A stretch of 64,000 bases of DNA from JAAYJT01 sp037445555 (GTDB lineage Bacteria; Bacteroidota; Bacteroidia; Bacteroidales; JAAYJT01), in contig JBBIKG010000007.1 of assembly GCA_037445555.1 (NCBI GenBank), forward strand, positions 1 to 64,000, given 5' to 3'. The notes under the pieces were generated by a model. That model was not told the origin of the DNA, did not search any database, and saw nothing but the letters and a program-made list of their open reading frames with translations. Shown piece by piece: positions 9,023 through 18,222 of this stretch (within the stretch, counting starts at the first letter, position 1; each line of letters begins with the position of its first letter). A program made the position numbers and the translations under genes.

Positions 9023-10744
9023 ATGACTGACGAACTACTTCTTGAAATAAAAGACCTCACCATTGACTTTCATACTCCTGGTGGGCTTTTTCGTGTCGTT
9101 GAAAACCTGAACCTGAGTCTGCTGCGGGGCGAAACCCATGGAATCGTAGGTGAGAGCGGGTCGGGAAAATCGGTTACCGCCCATTCGGTTCTTCGTTTGT
9201 TGAACACTGCCGCACGCAGTGTTTCGGGCGAGATTTTGTTTCGCCTGCGCGACGGATGCCAGATTGATGTGTTGCAGAGTAACGCTGAAGAGATTGTTCG
9301 GGTTAGAGGAAAGGAAGTGGGAATCATTTTTCAGGAACCCTCCCTTAATCCCGTAGTCAGGTGCGGCCCCCAGGTATGTGAATCCCTGATGGTGCACGGC
9401 AGGATGAATTTAAGGGAGGCGGCGCAACAAACCCTGGCCTATTTTGAGGAGGTGATGCTTCAAAATCCGAAAAGAATCTATGACAGCTATCCTCACGAGA
9501 TTTCGGGCGGACAAAAACAACGGGTTATGATAGCCATGGCCATTGCCGGGAAACCGTCGCTGCTGATTGCGGATGAGCCAACCACAGCACTTGACGTCAC
9601 CGTGCAGAAAAGTATAATCGGACTGATGAAAACCCTTCAGAAGAAATACCAGATGGCAATGTTATTCATCAGTCATGATCTTGCCCTGGTATCGCAGGTT
9701 GCCGACAGGGTATCAGTAATCCTTGACGGGCGTATTGTTGAAACCGGTCCTGCCTTTCAGCTGTTCACAAATCCCCGGCACCCATATACCAGGGGGTTGA
9801 TAGGCTGCCGGCCTTCGCTGGGTAAAAGGCCTGATAAATTGCCCCAGATAGCTGATTTTATGTTTGATCCAATGCGGGAAAAGACTCTGGTTGAAATAAA
9901 AACCAGAGAATCCGACCGAAAATTGTCGCAGGCCATAATGTATGCCAATTCCCCCTTGGTTTCGGTTAGGAACCTGAAGGTGTTTTTTGAGAAAAAGGAT
10001 ATGTTTTCAGGGAAATTGCCTCAAACTGTCAAAGCCGTAGATGATGTGACGTTCGATATTTATAATGGCGAGACCCTTGGTCTTGTGGGTGAATCGGGGT
10101 CAGGTAAGACCACTTTAGGAAGGGCCTTGCTAAGGCTTGTTGCCTCAAAGCAAGGACAGATTTACTGGAAGGGAACCGATCTTGCCTCGATGAGCAGGGA
10201 ACAACTGCAGCTCTTGCGAAGCAAGATGCAGATCGTATTTCAGGATCCGAATTCGTCACTAAACCCACGCCTCACCATCGGGCAGGCAATTGCCGAACCA
10301 ATGATTGTTCACCGGCTATATGCTTCTGATGCTGCCACAAAGCAGAAAGCAATGGAATTGCTGAAATGCGTGGGTCTAAACCCCGATCATTACCAGCGTT
10401 ATCCCCATGAATTTTCAGGGGGGCAGCGTCAGCGAATCGTAATTGCCCGCGCACTAGCCCTTAACCCTGAATTTATCGTATGCGATGAATCGGTTTCATC
10501 GCTTGATGTGTCGGTGCAGGCACAAATTCTTAATCTTTTAAACGATCTTAAGAAACAATTTCATATCACTTATTTGTTTATATCACACGATCTTTCGGTA
10601 GTTCATTATATGTCGGACCGAATAATGATTATGCAACATGGCAGGATCGTAGAGAGCGGTGACGCGGATGCCCTGATGAGGGCTCCAACAACTGATTATG
10701 CGCGCCGCCTTATCGAATCTATTCCCGCATTTATTTATAAATAA
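9023..10744 (+). CDS. Fused two-domain ABC transporter ATP-binding protein (oligopeptide/dipeptide type)
   Basis: This protein carries both ATPases of a peptide-type importer in one chain, like YejF or a DppD-DppF fusion. From the ATG at 9023 it is 573 residues. The first domain has Walker A GESGSGKS, signature SGGQKQRVMIA and Walker B LLIADEP. A linker and an oligopeptide-transporter C-terminal region follow. The second domain has GESGSGKT, SGGQRQRIVIA and FIVCDES; the DES ending is common in the OppF type. An upstream in-frame start at 8879 would add 48 residues with no family similarity, so I reject it. No permease or binding-protein gene lies nearby, so partners must be elsewhere. The preceding 244 bases (8779-9022) hold no gene or clear promoter. 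Confidence 0.93.
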   Translation: MTDELLLEIKDLTIDFHTPGGLFRVVENLNLSLLRGETHGIVGESGSGKSVTAHSVLRLLNTAARSVSGEILFRLRDGCQIDVLQSNAEEIVRVRGKEVGIIFQEPSLNPVVRCGPQVCESLMVHGRMNLREAAQQTLAYFEEVMLQNPKRIYDSYPHEISGGQKQRVMIAMAIAGKPSLLIADEPTTALDVTVQKSIIGLMKTLQKKYQMAMLFISHDLALVSQVADRVSVILDGRIVETGPAFQLFTNPRHPYTRGLIGCRPSLGKRPDKLPQIADFMFDPMREKTLVEIKTRESDRKLSQAIMYANSPLVSVRNLKVFFEKKDMFSGKLPQTVKAVDDVTFDIYNGETLGLVGESGSGKTTLGRALLRLVASKQGQIYWKGTDLASMSREQLQLLRSKMQIVFQDPNSSLNPRLTIGQAIAEPMIVHRLYASDAATKQKAMELLKCVGLNPDHYQRYPHEFSGGQRQRIVIARALALNPEFIVCDESVSSLDVSVQAQILNLLNDLKKQFHITYLFISHDLSVVHYMSDRIMIMQHGRIVESGDADALMRAPTTDYARRLIESIPAFIYK

Positions 10745-10761
10745 TTTATTTACAGGTCAAG

Positions 10762-12954
10762 ATGGCAAAAAAACAAAAATCGAAAACCTCCAAACCACTA
10801 TTTGCAAAAAACAGTTTTGTCACTGCTGTTTTGTCTGTTTTCATTGATAATCCTACACGTGCATTCAATTTCAGGCAAGTCTCGGCCCACATGGGTGTCA
10901 GTGATAAAGCAAGCAAAGAGCTGGTGAAATCAATCCTTGAAACCCTCACGACCAAACGTGATGTGGTAGAATTGAACCGTGGCAAATATCAGCTCTCGCC
11001 CGACAAAATTCAAAAATATGTGCCTCAGACCATCGTCACCGGCACAGTCGACATGAAGCAGACTGGAAAAGCGTATATCATTACTCCCGAACTCGATGAA
11101 GATGTCTTCATCGCCGCCAACAATACAGGCAGGGCTTTTCACGGCGATACTATAAGGGCACATTTGTTCCCTAAGCGCAAAGGGCGGAAAACAGAAGGAC
11201 AGATCGTCGAAATCGTAAAGCGTGCCAGGACACGATTTGTGGGCACCTTGCAGCGAGGCTCCAAGTTCTCGTTTGTTGTATGTGATGATGTTTCTGTACC
11301 GGTTGATTTTATGGTACTCACCGAAAATACCAAGGGGGCGGCAAACGGGCAAAAAGTTGTGGTTAACCTAATGGACTGGCCTGAGCACGCAAATAATCCG
11401 ATTGGCGAGGTAGTAGAAGTTCTTGGTAAGCCTGGTGAAAACGAAGTGGAAATGAAATCGATTCTGGTAAATCACGATTTTCCTCTGGTGTTTCCGAAAC
11501 AAGCCGAAACGGAAGCCTGGCGGATCCCCGAAGAAATACCGGAGCAAGACATCATGGCGCGCAGGGATTTTCGCAATATCCTTACGATCACCATAGACCC
11601 CGAAGATGCCAAAGATTTTGACGATGCGTTATCGCTGAATATACTCGGCAATAACCTATACGAAGTGGGCGTACATATTGCGGATGTTTCGCATTATGTA
11701 AAACCCGGAAGCGCTATTGATCACGAAGCGTATGAGCGAGGTACTTCAGTGTATTTGGTCGACCGTACCATACCCATGTTGCCCTCCAAGCTGTCTGAAA
11801 AAGTGTGTTCGCTCAGACCGAACGAAGATAAGCTCTGTTTTTCAGTGGTATTCACTATTGATGAACATGCCAGGGTAGTGGATCAATGGGTTGGCCGGAC
11901 CATTATAAACAGCAATCGCAGGTTTAACTACGAAGAAGCACAGGCAATCATTGAGGGGGCTGAGGGAGATTACAAAACAGAGCTAATGGTGTTACATGGG
12001 CTGGCACAAAAACTTCGGAACGAACGCTTTAAAGGTGGGTCGATCAATTTTTATTCGGTGGAAGTAAAATTTAAGCTGGATGAAAACGCTAAACCTATAA
12101 GCACTTATATCAAGGAAAACAAGGAGGCAAACTGGCTGATAGAAGAGTTTATGCTTCTTGCCAATAAGCGGGTAGCTGAGCTTATTGGAATGAAAAAAGG
12201 AAATAGTACACCGAAAACATTTGTGTATCGCGTACACGATGTTCCGAACCCGGAAAAACTTTCCCAGTTCACTCAGTTCATTGGTAAACTGGGGTATGGA
12301 TTTAAAACATCAAACCGGAAGGGAATGGCGCAGTCTTTTAACCGGCTTTTTGAACTCATTGAGGGCAAAGGTGAACAAAATATGATCGAGACTATCGCCA
12401 TTCGAACCATGGCAAAGGCAGAATACTCAACCAAAAACATTGGGCACTACGGACTCGATTTCAAATACTACACCCATTTTACCTCACCCATACGGCGGTA
12501 TCCGGATTTAATGGTTCATCGTTTATTGGAGCGTTACCTGGCTGGTAAATCTTCTGTCAATGCCGAAGAATATGAACCCATATGTAGTCATTCATCTGAA
12601 ATGGAGAAAAAAGCCGAACAGGCTGAACGCGACTCGGTGAAGTATAAACAAGCTGAATTCATGCTTGATAAAATAGGCCAGGAGTTTGATGGGTTGATTT
12701 CAGGGGTGAGCAAATATGGAATTTACGTTGAAATTGAGGGAAACAAGTGCGAAGGCATGGTTTCGCTCAAATACATGAACGACGACTTTTACTATCTCGA
12801 CGATGAAAACTACCGCGTAATTGGTCAACGTTACGGCCAGGAATACAAACTTGGTGACAGGGTGAAAATAAGGGTTCGTAAGGTCGATCTGCAGAAAAAA
12901 CAGATGGATTTTGTGCTGGTGGAGCACGATAATCAGAAAAGCCGGAAAATATAG
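10762..12954 (+). CDS. rnr: Ribonuclease R
   Basis: RNase R is a processive 3'-to-5' exoribonuclease that degrades structured RNA and takes part in rRNA quality control and mRNA turnover. The 730-residue protein has a basic N-terminus and a helix-turn-helix-like region (about residues 15-80). Cold-shock-type RNA-binding domains come next, then the RNB catalytic domain starting near residue 270 with the metal-binding aspartates in TIDPEDAKDFDDALS. A C-terminal S1 domain (FDGLISGVSKYGIYVEIEG) lies at about residues 640-725. It starts 17 bases after the ABC gene and may share its transcript. Its 3' end overlaps the convergent DUF554 gene by 22 bases. Confidence 0.95.
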   Translation: MAKKQKSKTSKPLFAKNSFVTAVLSVFIDNPTRAFNFRQVSAHMGVSDKASKELVKSILETLTTKRDVVELNRGKYQLSPDKIQKYVPQTIVTGTVDMKQTGKAYIITPELDEDVFIAANNTGRAFHGDTIRAHLFPKRKGRKTEGQIVEIVKRARTRFVGTLQRGSKFSFVVCDDVSVPVDFMVLTENTKGAANGQKVVVNLMDWPEHANNPIGEVVEVLGKPGENEVEMKSILVNHDFPLVFPKQAETEAWRIPEEIPEQDIMARRDFRNILTITIDPEDAKDFDDALSLNILGNNLYEVGVHIADVSHYVKPGSAIDHEAYERGTSVYLVDRTIPMLPSKLSEKVCSLRPNEDKLCFSVVFTIDEHARVVDQWVGRTIINSNRRFNYEEAQAIIEGAEGDYKTELMVLHGLAQKLRNERFKGGSINFYSVEVKFKLDENAKPISTYIKENKEANWLIEEFMLLANKRVAELIGMKKGNSTPKTFVYRVHDVPNPEKLSQFTQFIGKLGYGFKTSNRKGMAQSFNRLFELIEGKGEQNMIETIAIRTMAKAEYSTKNIGHYGLDFKYYTHFTSPIRRYPDLMVHRLLERYLAGKSSVNAEEYEPICSHSSEMEKKAEQAERDSVKYKQAEFMLDKIGQEFDGLISGVSKYGIYVEIEGNKCEGMVSLKYMNDDFYYLDDENYRVIGQRYGQEYKLGDRVKIRVRKVDLQKKQMDFVLVEHDNQKSRKI

Positions 12955-13619
12955 AAAAGTAAAATAACTGTTACAAGTGACGGAAGCAGGTTAACCACGG
13001 CTATTCTTTTAATATCCAATATATTGAAGCCCATACCGATCAGCATTATTCCGCCGGCAGCAGTAATTTCATTAATCAAAGGCTCGGTGAGCAGGTGTTG
13101 GATATTGCCCGCAAACAACGTCAGCAAACTTTGATATATCAGCAGCGGAATGGATGAAAACATTACCCCGATACCCATGGCGGCAGAAAGTGCTATGGAT
13201 GAGAACCCATCCATAACCGACTTTGCCAGCAGAAGTTCAGAATTGTTTTTCATGCCTTCTTCAACTGCGCCAAGTATTGTCATACTACCCATGCAAAAAA
13301 GAAGAAATGAGGTGACAATGCCTTCGCTGAATTTTGAGCTGCTGATATTTAGTTTTTGCTTTATACGCTCACCAAGTCGGTTCATTCTGCTCTCCAGATT
13401 AATCATTTGCCCGATGATACCACCTGTGACCACGGAAAGAATTATTAATAGCCAGTTTTCGGATCTGAGGGACATGGAAATTCCAAAAAATACAGTTACC
13501 AGTCCGATCGCCTGAAACGTAATAGCGAGAAGTGAATCAGGCAGTTTTGATTTCAGCATCAGGCCGACGGCACTCCCGGCTAGCACTGTAGCCACGTTAA
13601 CAAGAGTTCCTATAATCAT
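12933..13619 (-). CDS. DUF554 family membrane protein
   Basis: This 228-residue integral membrane protein matches the DUF554 (YdfK/YqgA-like) family. It begins MIIGTLVNVATVLAGSAVGL and contains VTGGIIGQ, FCMGSMTILGAVEEG and SVMDGFSSIALSAAMGIGV segments typical of the family, with about six hydrophobic helices. Its function is not established; a transporter role is the common guess. The start overlaps the stop of the upstream MORN-repeat gene by four bases (ATGA), so the two are co-translated. The stop overlaps the convergent rnr end. Confidence 0.88.
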   Translation of the reverse strand: MIIGTLVNVATVLAGSAVGLMLKSKLPDSLLAITFQAIGLVTVFFGISMSLRSENWLLIILSVVTGGIIGQMINLESRMNRLGERIKQKLNISSSKFSEGIVTSFLLFCMGSMTILGAVEEGMKNNSELLLAKSVMDGFSSIALSAAMGIGVMFSSIPLLIYQSLLTLFAGNIQHLLTEPLINEITAAGGIMLIGMGFNILDIKRIAVVNLLPSLVTVILLFYIFRLF

Positions 13620-15139
13620 TCTTCAAAAGGTGGTTTAAGTTTTACCCCGTCATATTTCACTTCCCGGCTATTACGGTATGTTATCACCAGCATCGGTGTA
13701 CCGTCTTCTTCATATTTTACCCAATCTCCTTCTTTAATGCCGTTGACATAAAACTCTTCATCCCGTTTATTTCCGTTTTCCCAGTAGTAGGTGTGTTTTC
13801 CGTTGGGATTATCATCAATAAAACCACCTTCGAAACTCAATCGGCCATTCGCATAATAATGCTTCCATGTTCCGCTCTTCAACCCGGCCCGATAATTGCC
13901 ATCGATTTTGGTGTTATCAATACGGTAAACCCAAGGTCCTTCTTCCAAATCTTCAAAAAATTCTCCCTGAGAAATGATATCTCCATTATAATCAAATTCG
14001 GTGGCCATTCCGTCCTTTAAACCATTGGTATAATATTCCTCAGCACGAAGGTTTCCGTTTTCAAAATACCACTCCCATTTTCCGATCAGTTTTCCTTCGT
14101 TGTTATACTCACCCTTTTGCTCCAAACTGCCACTTTCGTATTTAAACTGCCAAGCTCCAACTTTTCTGCCTCCGGCATACCTGCCCTCGGCACGCAAACT
14201 TCCGTTGGCAAAAAACTCTTTCCACATCCCTTCTTTGGTTCCGTCTTCGTTCAGAATTCCTTCAGAAAGCCTGATTCCCTGGACAAACACGCTAGCCGAA
14301 ATAATTTTTCCCTCTTCGTCATATTCACGTCTGATTCCGTCCGGTAGGTTTTCACGAAAGGTAGTCAAACTTTTTACTTTTCCGTTTGGGTAATATTCCG
14401 TAACAATAGTTAATTTGCTAATTTCTGGAACATCGACTATTTCAATATCTTCTGAATATTTCTTCAAGTCGGTAAGGTTTCCTTTCCGATCGTACGTTTT
14501 AAAATATCCATCTCTTTTTCCGGCTCTGTAGGTACCTTCTGACTGCAGTTTGCCATCCTCGTAGAAAAACTTCCACCTGCCCTGTCGTAACCCGTTCAGA
14601 TCGGTTCGGTTGATACTTTCACGACTTACCACGTACCCCCTCCGGTATTCTGTTACTACGATGATGTTGCCGTTTTTGTCATACTCAAAACCATTACCAT
14701 TTTCAAGCTCATCCATAAAGGGAACTACCCTTTTAATCTTACCATCAGCGTAATAATAGGTAGTAAGACCTTCTTTTTTATCCATGACAAAGTTTTCGTT
14801 CACCGTTTCGTCTTCCCGGTAGGTGATACGAAGACCGTTTTTCTTTCCACCGTTATAATTGATTTCCATCATTTTCAGGCCATCCTCCCGGTAGAACACC
14901 CATTTTCCTTCAAGTTGAAAATCAACTCTGTTGCCTTCCGATTTTAAAACCCCAGATTCAAAATATGTTTTCCAGTATCCGTCGGGTTTCCCCTGTCGCA
15001 TCGTACCTTCGCTCGCAATGTTACCATTGGGATAATAAAATAAAGCATACCCCTCGGCCACCTGAAAATTTTGGCTGTTCACATACTTACACATTATACA
15101 CCATGCGGCCAGTGTCAGTATGGTAATTAATTTTTTCAT
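13616..15139 (-). CDS. Secreted MORN/YwqK-type repeat protein
   Basis: This 507-residue protein has a signal peptide (MKKLITILTLAAWCIMCKYV, ending near NSQ). Almost its whole length is then a run of about 17 short repeats of 20-23 residues with the pattern G-x-W-x-x-Y-[YF]-x-x-G-x-L-x-x-E-G. Examples are GYWKTYFESGVLKSEG, GRWKFFYEDGKLQSEG and GTWKHYYANGRLSFEG. These are MORN-2 or YwqK-like repeats. Such proteins often carry an antitoxin label in automated annotation, but nothing here supports a toxin-antitoxin role. An exported beta-hairpin repeat scaffold is the best description. No -7 box was found upstream. Confidence 0.82.
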   Translation of the reverse strand: MKKLITILTLAAWCIMCKYVNSQNFQVAEGYALFYYPNGNIASEGTMRQGKPDGYWKTYFESGVLKSEGNRVDFQLEGKWVFYREDGLKMMEINYNGGKKNGLRITYREDETVNENFVMDKKEGLTTYYYADGKIKRVVPFMDELENGNGFEYDKNGNIIVVTEYRRGYVVSRESINRTDLNGLRQGRWKFFYEDGKLQSEGTYRAGKRDGYFKTYDRKGNLTDLKKYSEDIEIVDVPEISKLTIVTEYYPNGKVKSLTTFRENLPDGIRREYDEEGKIISASVFVQGIRLSEGILNEDGTKEGMWKEFFANGSLRAEGRYAGGRKVGAWQFKYESGSLEQKGEYNNEGKLIGKWEWYFENGNLRAEEYYTNGLKDGMATEFDYNGDIISQGEFFEDLEEGPWVYRIDNTKIDGNYRAGLKSGTWKHYYANGRLSFEGGFIDDNPNGKHTYYWENGNKRDEEFYVNGIKEGDWVKYEEDGTPMLVITYRNSREVKYDGVKLKPPFEE

Positions 15140-15523
15140 GGTGCGTGTTGTTAATGCAATGTTATGAATAAATCGTTCAGGTGCATAAGGGGAAGTTTGA
15201 ACGCACTATATTCAATTTATTTTTTAAAAGAATTATGTTGATGTAATTTAGCTTGTTAATTGTGTTGAATAAACGGGAACCGATTATTTGGAAAATAGGT
15301 TATTAAGAAAAAATTAACAGCATTTTTAATAAACATATTTTTAAGTAACAGTTAAACAGTATTTTAAGAATTTAGATTGTTAATTAGTTTTAAGAGGGTT
15401 GTTCATAAAATATTTATAAATCGAACAGATGTTTTGTTAGTTGAGTTATTGATAAATACTCATAACCTCTTCTTTTTTCCTTGAAAGGATGATATCAGTG
15501 TTTTTGTTGTTGAAAAATTGTGT

Positions 15524-15540
15524 TTATCAAAAATTGATAA
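15524..15540. repeat. Perfect short inverted repeat (possible operator)
   Basis: TTATCAA and TTGATAA flank a 3-base AAA spacer. The symmetry resembles a dimeric regulator site in the divergent MORN-repeat/rpiB intergenic region. It lies about 145 bases upstream of the rpiB -7 box. In such AT-rich DNA it could be chance. Confidence 0.35.
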
Positions 15541-15686
15541 CATATTTACTAACAGGATATGAAACATGTTTGTTAATAAGGATGCCTATTCGGTTGGTAT
15601 AGAAAAAGAATTAGACCAGATACTGAATAAGACTATTACCGGGAACTCTAAAGGGGTTTGTGTGAGGTTTGATTGATTAGTTTGCT

Positions 15687-15694
15687 TACTTTTG
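15687..15694 (+). promoter_or_regulatory. -7 promoter box for rpiB-lutB
   Basis: TACTTTTG followed by A, an exact TAnnTTTG match 35 bases before the rpiB ATG. Confidence 0.6.
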
Positions 15695-15729
15695 AGGATT
15701 ATTAATGATTGATCCAAATAGGTTCTTCG

Positions 15730-16167
15730 ATGAGAATAGCCATAGGAAGCGACCACGCAGGTTTTTTTCTGAAGAAAATAATATTTGATGTGCTGAAGGA
15801 AAAGGAGATCGAAGTAATTGATTTTGGCACACAATCGACACAGAGTGCAGACTATCCTGACTTTGCTCACCCGGTGGCAAAAGCCATCAATGATAAGGTA
15901 TTTGATTTTGGAATTCTGATTTGTGGAAGCGGTAACGGAGTGACTATTACGGCCAATAAATATTTGTTTGTGCGTTGTGCGCTTTGCTGGAATCCAGAAA
16001 TTGCACGCCTTGCCCGGTTGCATAATGATGCCAACATACTTGCACTACCCGGGCGATTCATTGATATAGATCTTGCTCTCGAGATCGTTAAAACATTTTT
16101 GAACACTGCATTTGAAGGTGGCCGGCACACAGCTCGTGTTGCCAAAATTTGTAAAATGATCGTATGA
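15730..16167 (+). CDS. rpiB: Ribose-5-phosphate isomerase B
   Basis: RpiB interconverts ribose 5-phosphate and ribulose 5-phosphate in the pentose phosphate pathway. The 145-residue protein is of normal length. The N-terminal GSDHAGFFLK motif (Asp8, His9), catalytic Cys65 in LICGSGNG and His98 in ARLHNDAN are all present, as is the terminal RHTARVAKI-type region. The CGSGNG variant replaces the common CGTGIG. I use the ATG at 15730 because the family starts at MRIAIGSDHAG; a start 21 bases upstream adds seven residues without support. Its stop overlaps the lutB start by four bases (ATGA). Related sugar-phosphate isomerases of the LacAB/RpiB family cannot be fully excluded. Confidence 0.93.
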   Translation: MRIAIGSDHAGFFLKKIIFDVLKEKEIEVIDFGTQSTQSADYPDFAHPVAKAINDKVFDFGILICGSGNGVTITANKYLFVRCALCWNPEIARLARLHNDANILALPGRFIDIDLALEIVKTFLNTAFEGGRHTARVAKICKMIV

Positions 16168-17558
16168 GCCATATGAACACACCATATCATAACTTTATCG
16201 AGGCATCGGAGAAAGCTGCGTTCGACCGTGAGCATCGGCGGAAGATTGATTACAATATTTCGAAATACGATCAGGCAGTAGTTCAGGGAAAACGCCAGTT
16301 CAGCAATCTTGAAATGGCACGCAAAAAAGCCGCGGTAATTAAATCAAAGGTCATAAGCAATCTTGAAAAATCCCTGATAGAGTTCGAAAAGAATTTTGAC
16401 GAAAAAGGAGGCAAGGTAATTTGGGCGCTTGATGCACAATCGGCCGTGAAGGCTATTTATGAAATTGCAAAAACCTCGGGTTCAAAGCTTGTAGTCAAGA
16501 GCAAAAGCATGACCACCGAGGAGGTCGAGATAAATAAGCACCTTGAGAAAAAAGACATTGAAGTTTTAGAGACAGACCTCGGGGAGTTCATAGTGCAGCA
16601 GCGAAAAGAACCACCCTATCACATTGTTACTCCTGCCATGCATCTTTCAAAAGAAGATGTATCTGAGTTGTTTCATCTTAAATATAATCTTGACGCGTCA
16701 AGCACCCCCGAACAGGTAACCGCCTTTGTTAGAAACCTTATCCGTGAAAAATTTGAAAAATCGGATATAGCCATTACGGGAGCCAATTTTCTAATTGCCG
16801 ATACGGGCTCCGTCGCCATAACTGAGAATGAAGGAAATGCGATGATGGCAATCTCATTTGCACGGATACACATCGTCATCGCCGGTATTGAAAAAATCAT
16901 CCCTTCATTATCGCAGCTAGATCTATTCTGGCCGTTGCTTGCCACACACGGAACAGGCCAGCTGATAAGCGTCTATAATTCAATTGTGAGCGGTCCTAAA
17001 ACAGACGCTGAACCTGATGGTCCAGAAAAGATGTTTGTGATATTGCTCGATAACGGACGCACAAATTTATTGGCCCAGAAGCAGCAGCGAAAAGCGTTGT
17101 GGTGCATACGATGCGGTGCCTGCCTGAATGCTTGCCCCGTGTATCGGTACATTGGCGGGCACGCCTATGGAACAACCTACAGCGGACCCATTGGAGCGGT
17201 CATCACTCCTTGGCTCAAAGGAATGGATGAATATAAGCACCTGAGTTTTGCCTCAACGCTTTGCGGCAAATGTACCGATGTATGTCCTGTCAAGATAAAT
17301 CTGCATGAGCAACTGGTTTATAACCGGCAGGAAGCTGTGAAGCAAAAATACTATACCCGGGGGGAAGCTGTAAGCATGTGGACATTCAAGACCATCATGA
17401 GCAGTGTAAACCCGGATGCCATTGGAGCACGTACCAAAAACCGGCTGCTTACTCACTTTTTTGCAAAACCCTGGGGAAACAGGCGGGCATTACCTATTGT
17501 TAAGCAACAATCATTCAGGCAGTTGTATAATAAACACCTGAATAATAAGAGCGACTAA
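16164..17558 (+). CDS. lutB: LutB-like iron-sulfur LUD-domain protein
   Basis: LutB is the ferredoxin-like subunit of the LutABC lactate oxidation complex. The 464-residue protein has an N-terminal LUD domain (about residues 60-290). Two cysteine motifs for [4Fe-4S] clusters follow: CIRCGACLNACP near residue 313 and CGKCTDVCP near 368. The family signature GGHAYGTTYSGPIGAV lies between them. A C-terminal region ends near residue 464. lutA and lutC, which usually sit beside lutB, are absent; the neighbours are rpiB (four-base overlap) and an unknown convergent gene. Either the partners are elsewhere or this homologue works in another oxidoreductase. Confidence 0.9.
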   Translation: MSHMNTPYHNFIEASEKAAFDREHRRKIDYNISKYDQAVVQGKRQFSNLEMARKKAAVIKSKVISNLEKSLIEFEKNFDEKGGKVIWALDAQSAVKAIYEIAKTSGSKLVVKSKSMTTEEVEINKHLEKKDIEVLETDLGEFIVQQRKEPPYHIVTPAMHLSKEDVSELFHLKYNLDASSTPEQVTAFVRNLIREKFEKSDIAITGANFLIADTGSVAITENEGNAMMAISFARIHIVIAGIEKIIPSLSQLDLFWPLLATHGTGQLISVYNSIVSGPKTDAEPDGPEKMFVILLDNGRTNLLAQKQQRKALWCIRCGACLNACPVYRYIGGHAYGTTYSGPIGAVITPWLKGMDEYKHLSFASTLCGKCTDVCPVKINLHEQLVYNRQEAVKQKYYTRGEAVSMWTFKTIMSSVNPDAIGARTKNRLLTHFFAKPWGNRRALPIVKQQSFRQLYNKHLNNKSD

Positions 17559-17569
17559 CCCACGTACTC

Positions 17570-18061
17570 TTAGTGAATAACCGTACGGCTCAGAATGGCG
17601 ATCAGCAAATCCCTGACTGTATGCGGACCCAGATTATTGAGAAAATCAGAGATTTTATTTTTGCGGTCGGCTAGATCATCTGTTTGTTTGAGGATGGCAG
17701 CAAACTCACGATATTGTGAAACCCGCAGCACTTCTTCAATCGATTGCTGAACTACTGAAGGCTCCGCTGCCGGTGACAATTGAGGCGAAGGAAACAATCG
17801 CAGCTCCTCGATAGCTGTTTTCAATATTTCGGCCCCCTTTTTTCGGGCTGTAAGCATAGGCGACAGGCCGGATGTATCACGCAGCGTCCAGCTGCTGTAG
17901 TCAATCGATATTAGTTTAAGCTGTTCAGTTTTTGTAGAGTTTTTACCAAAAATCCGGTCCAAAATCATCTGGGTTGTGCTTTTCCAGCTGGCAAAGTCAA
18001 AAGCCGGCTCATCGAGCTTTCTCAGTTGCTTCTCGAGCAGTTCTATTTCTTTGTCATTCAT
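17570..18061 (-). CDS. Hypothetical protein, unknown family
   Basis: I do not recognise this 163-residue protein. It is soluble and highly charged, with no signal peptide or membrane helix. The N-terminus (residues 1-50) is helical by composition and includes ELLEKQLRKLDEPAFDFASW. A Pro/Ser-rich linker around residues 108-118 separates it from a C-terminal helical segment ending in a hydrophobic stretch (TVRDLLIAILSRTV). It converges with lutB (11 bases between stops) and diverges from dnaG. No -7 box was found upstream. The frame is intact and its composition resembles its neighbours, so I regard it as a real gene. Confidence 0.65.
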   Translation of the reverse strand: MNDKEIELLEKQLRKLDEPAFDFASWKSTTQMILDRIFGKNSTKTEQLKLISIDYSSWTLRDTSGLSPMLTARKKGAEILKTAIEELRLFPSPQLSPAAEPSVVQQSIEEVLRVSQYREFAAILKQTDDLADRKNKISDFLNNLGPHTVRDLLIAILSRTVIH

Positions 18062-18222
18062 GGCTTATTATCGTTGTTGATGCATTAAACAGATACAATT
18101 TTGTAAAGTTACAACATGCTGATCAAAATCGGGCGGCACCTTTTTTGCCTGTTAATGACTATTGTCAGTAAATCAGGTCGTTCACTATCAGAAAAGAATT
18201 TTAACCCGATCAACAAATAGTG

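Larger units (their letters stand above)
15140..15729. other. AT-rich intergenic region between divergent genes
   Basis: A gap of 590 bases between the MORN-repeat gene and rpiB, much richer in A and T than its surroundings, with no open frame I can support on either strand. It contains a perfect 7+7 inverted repeat with a 3-base spacer (TTATCAA-aaa-TTGATAA, 15524-15540) and repeated short words such as TTGATAA and GTTAAT. The only recognised signal is the rpiB -7 box near its right end. No DnaA-box cluster was seen, so I do not call it an origin. Confidence 0.5.

Noticed and set aside
13616..15139. YwqK-type antitoxin
   Set aside because: The repeats match the type often given that label, but the protein has a signal peptide, is very long and has no toxin partner; its neighbour is a DUF554 membrane protein.
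15140..15729. AT-rich gap as a replication origin
   Set aside because: No cluster of DnaA boxes and no dnaA or dnaN nearby. The parS-like sites suggest the origin is near, but not that it lies here.
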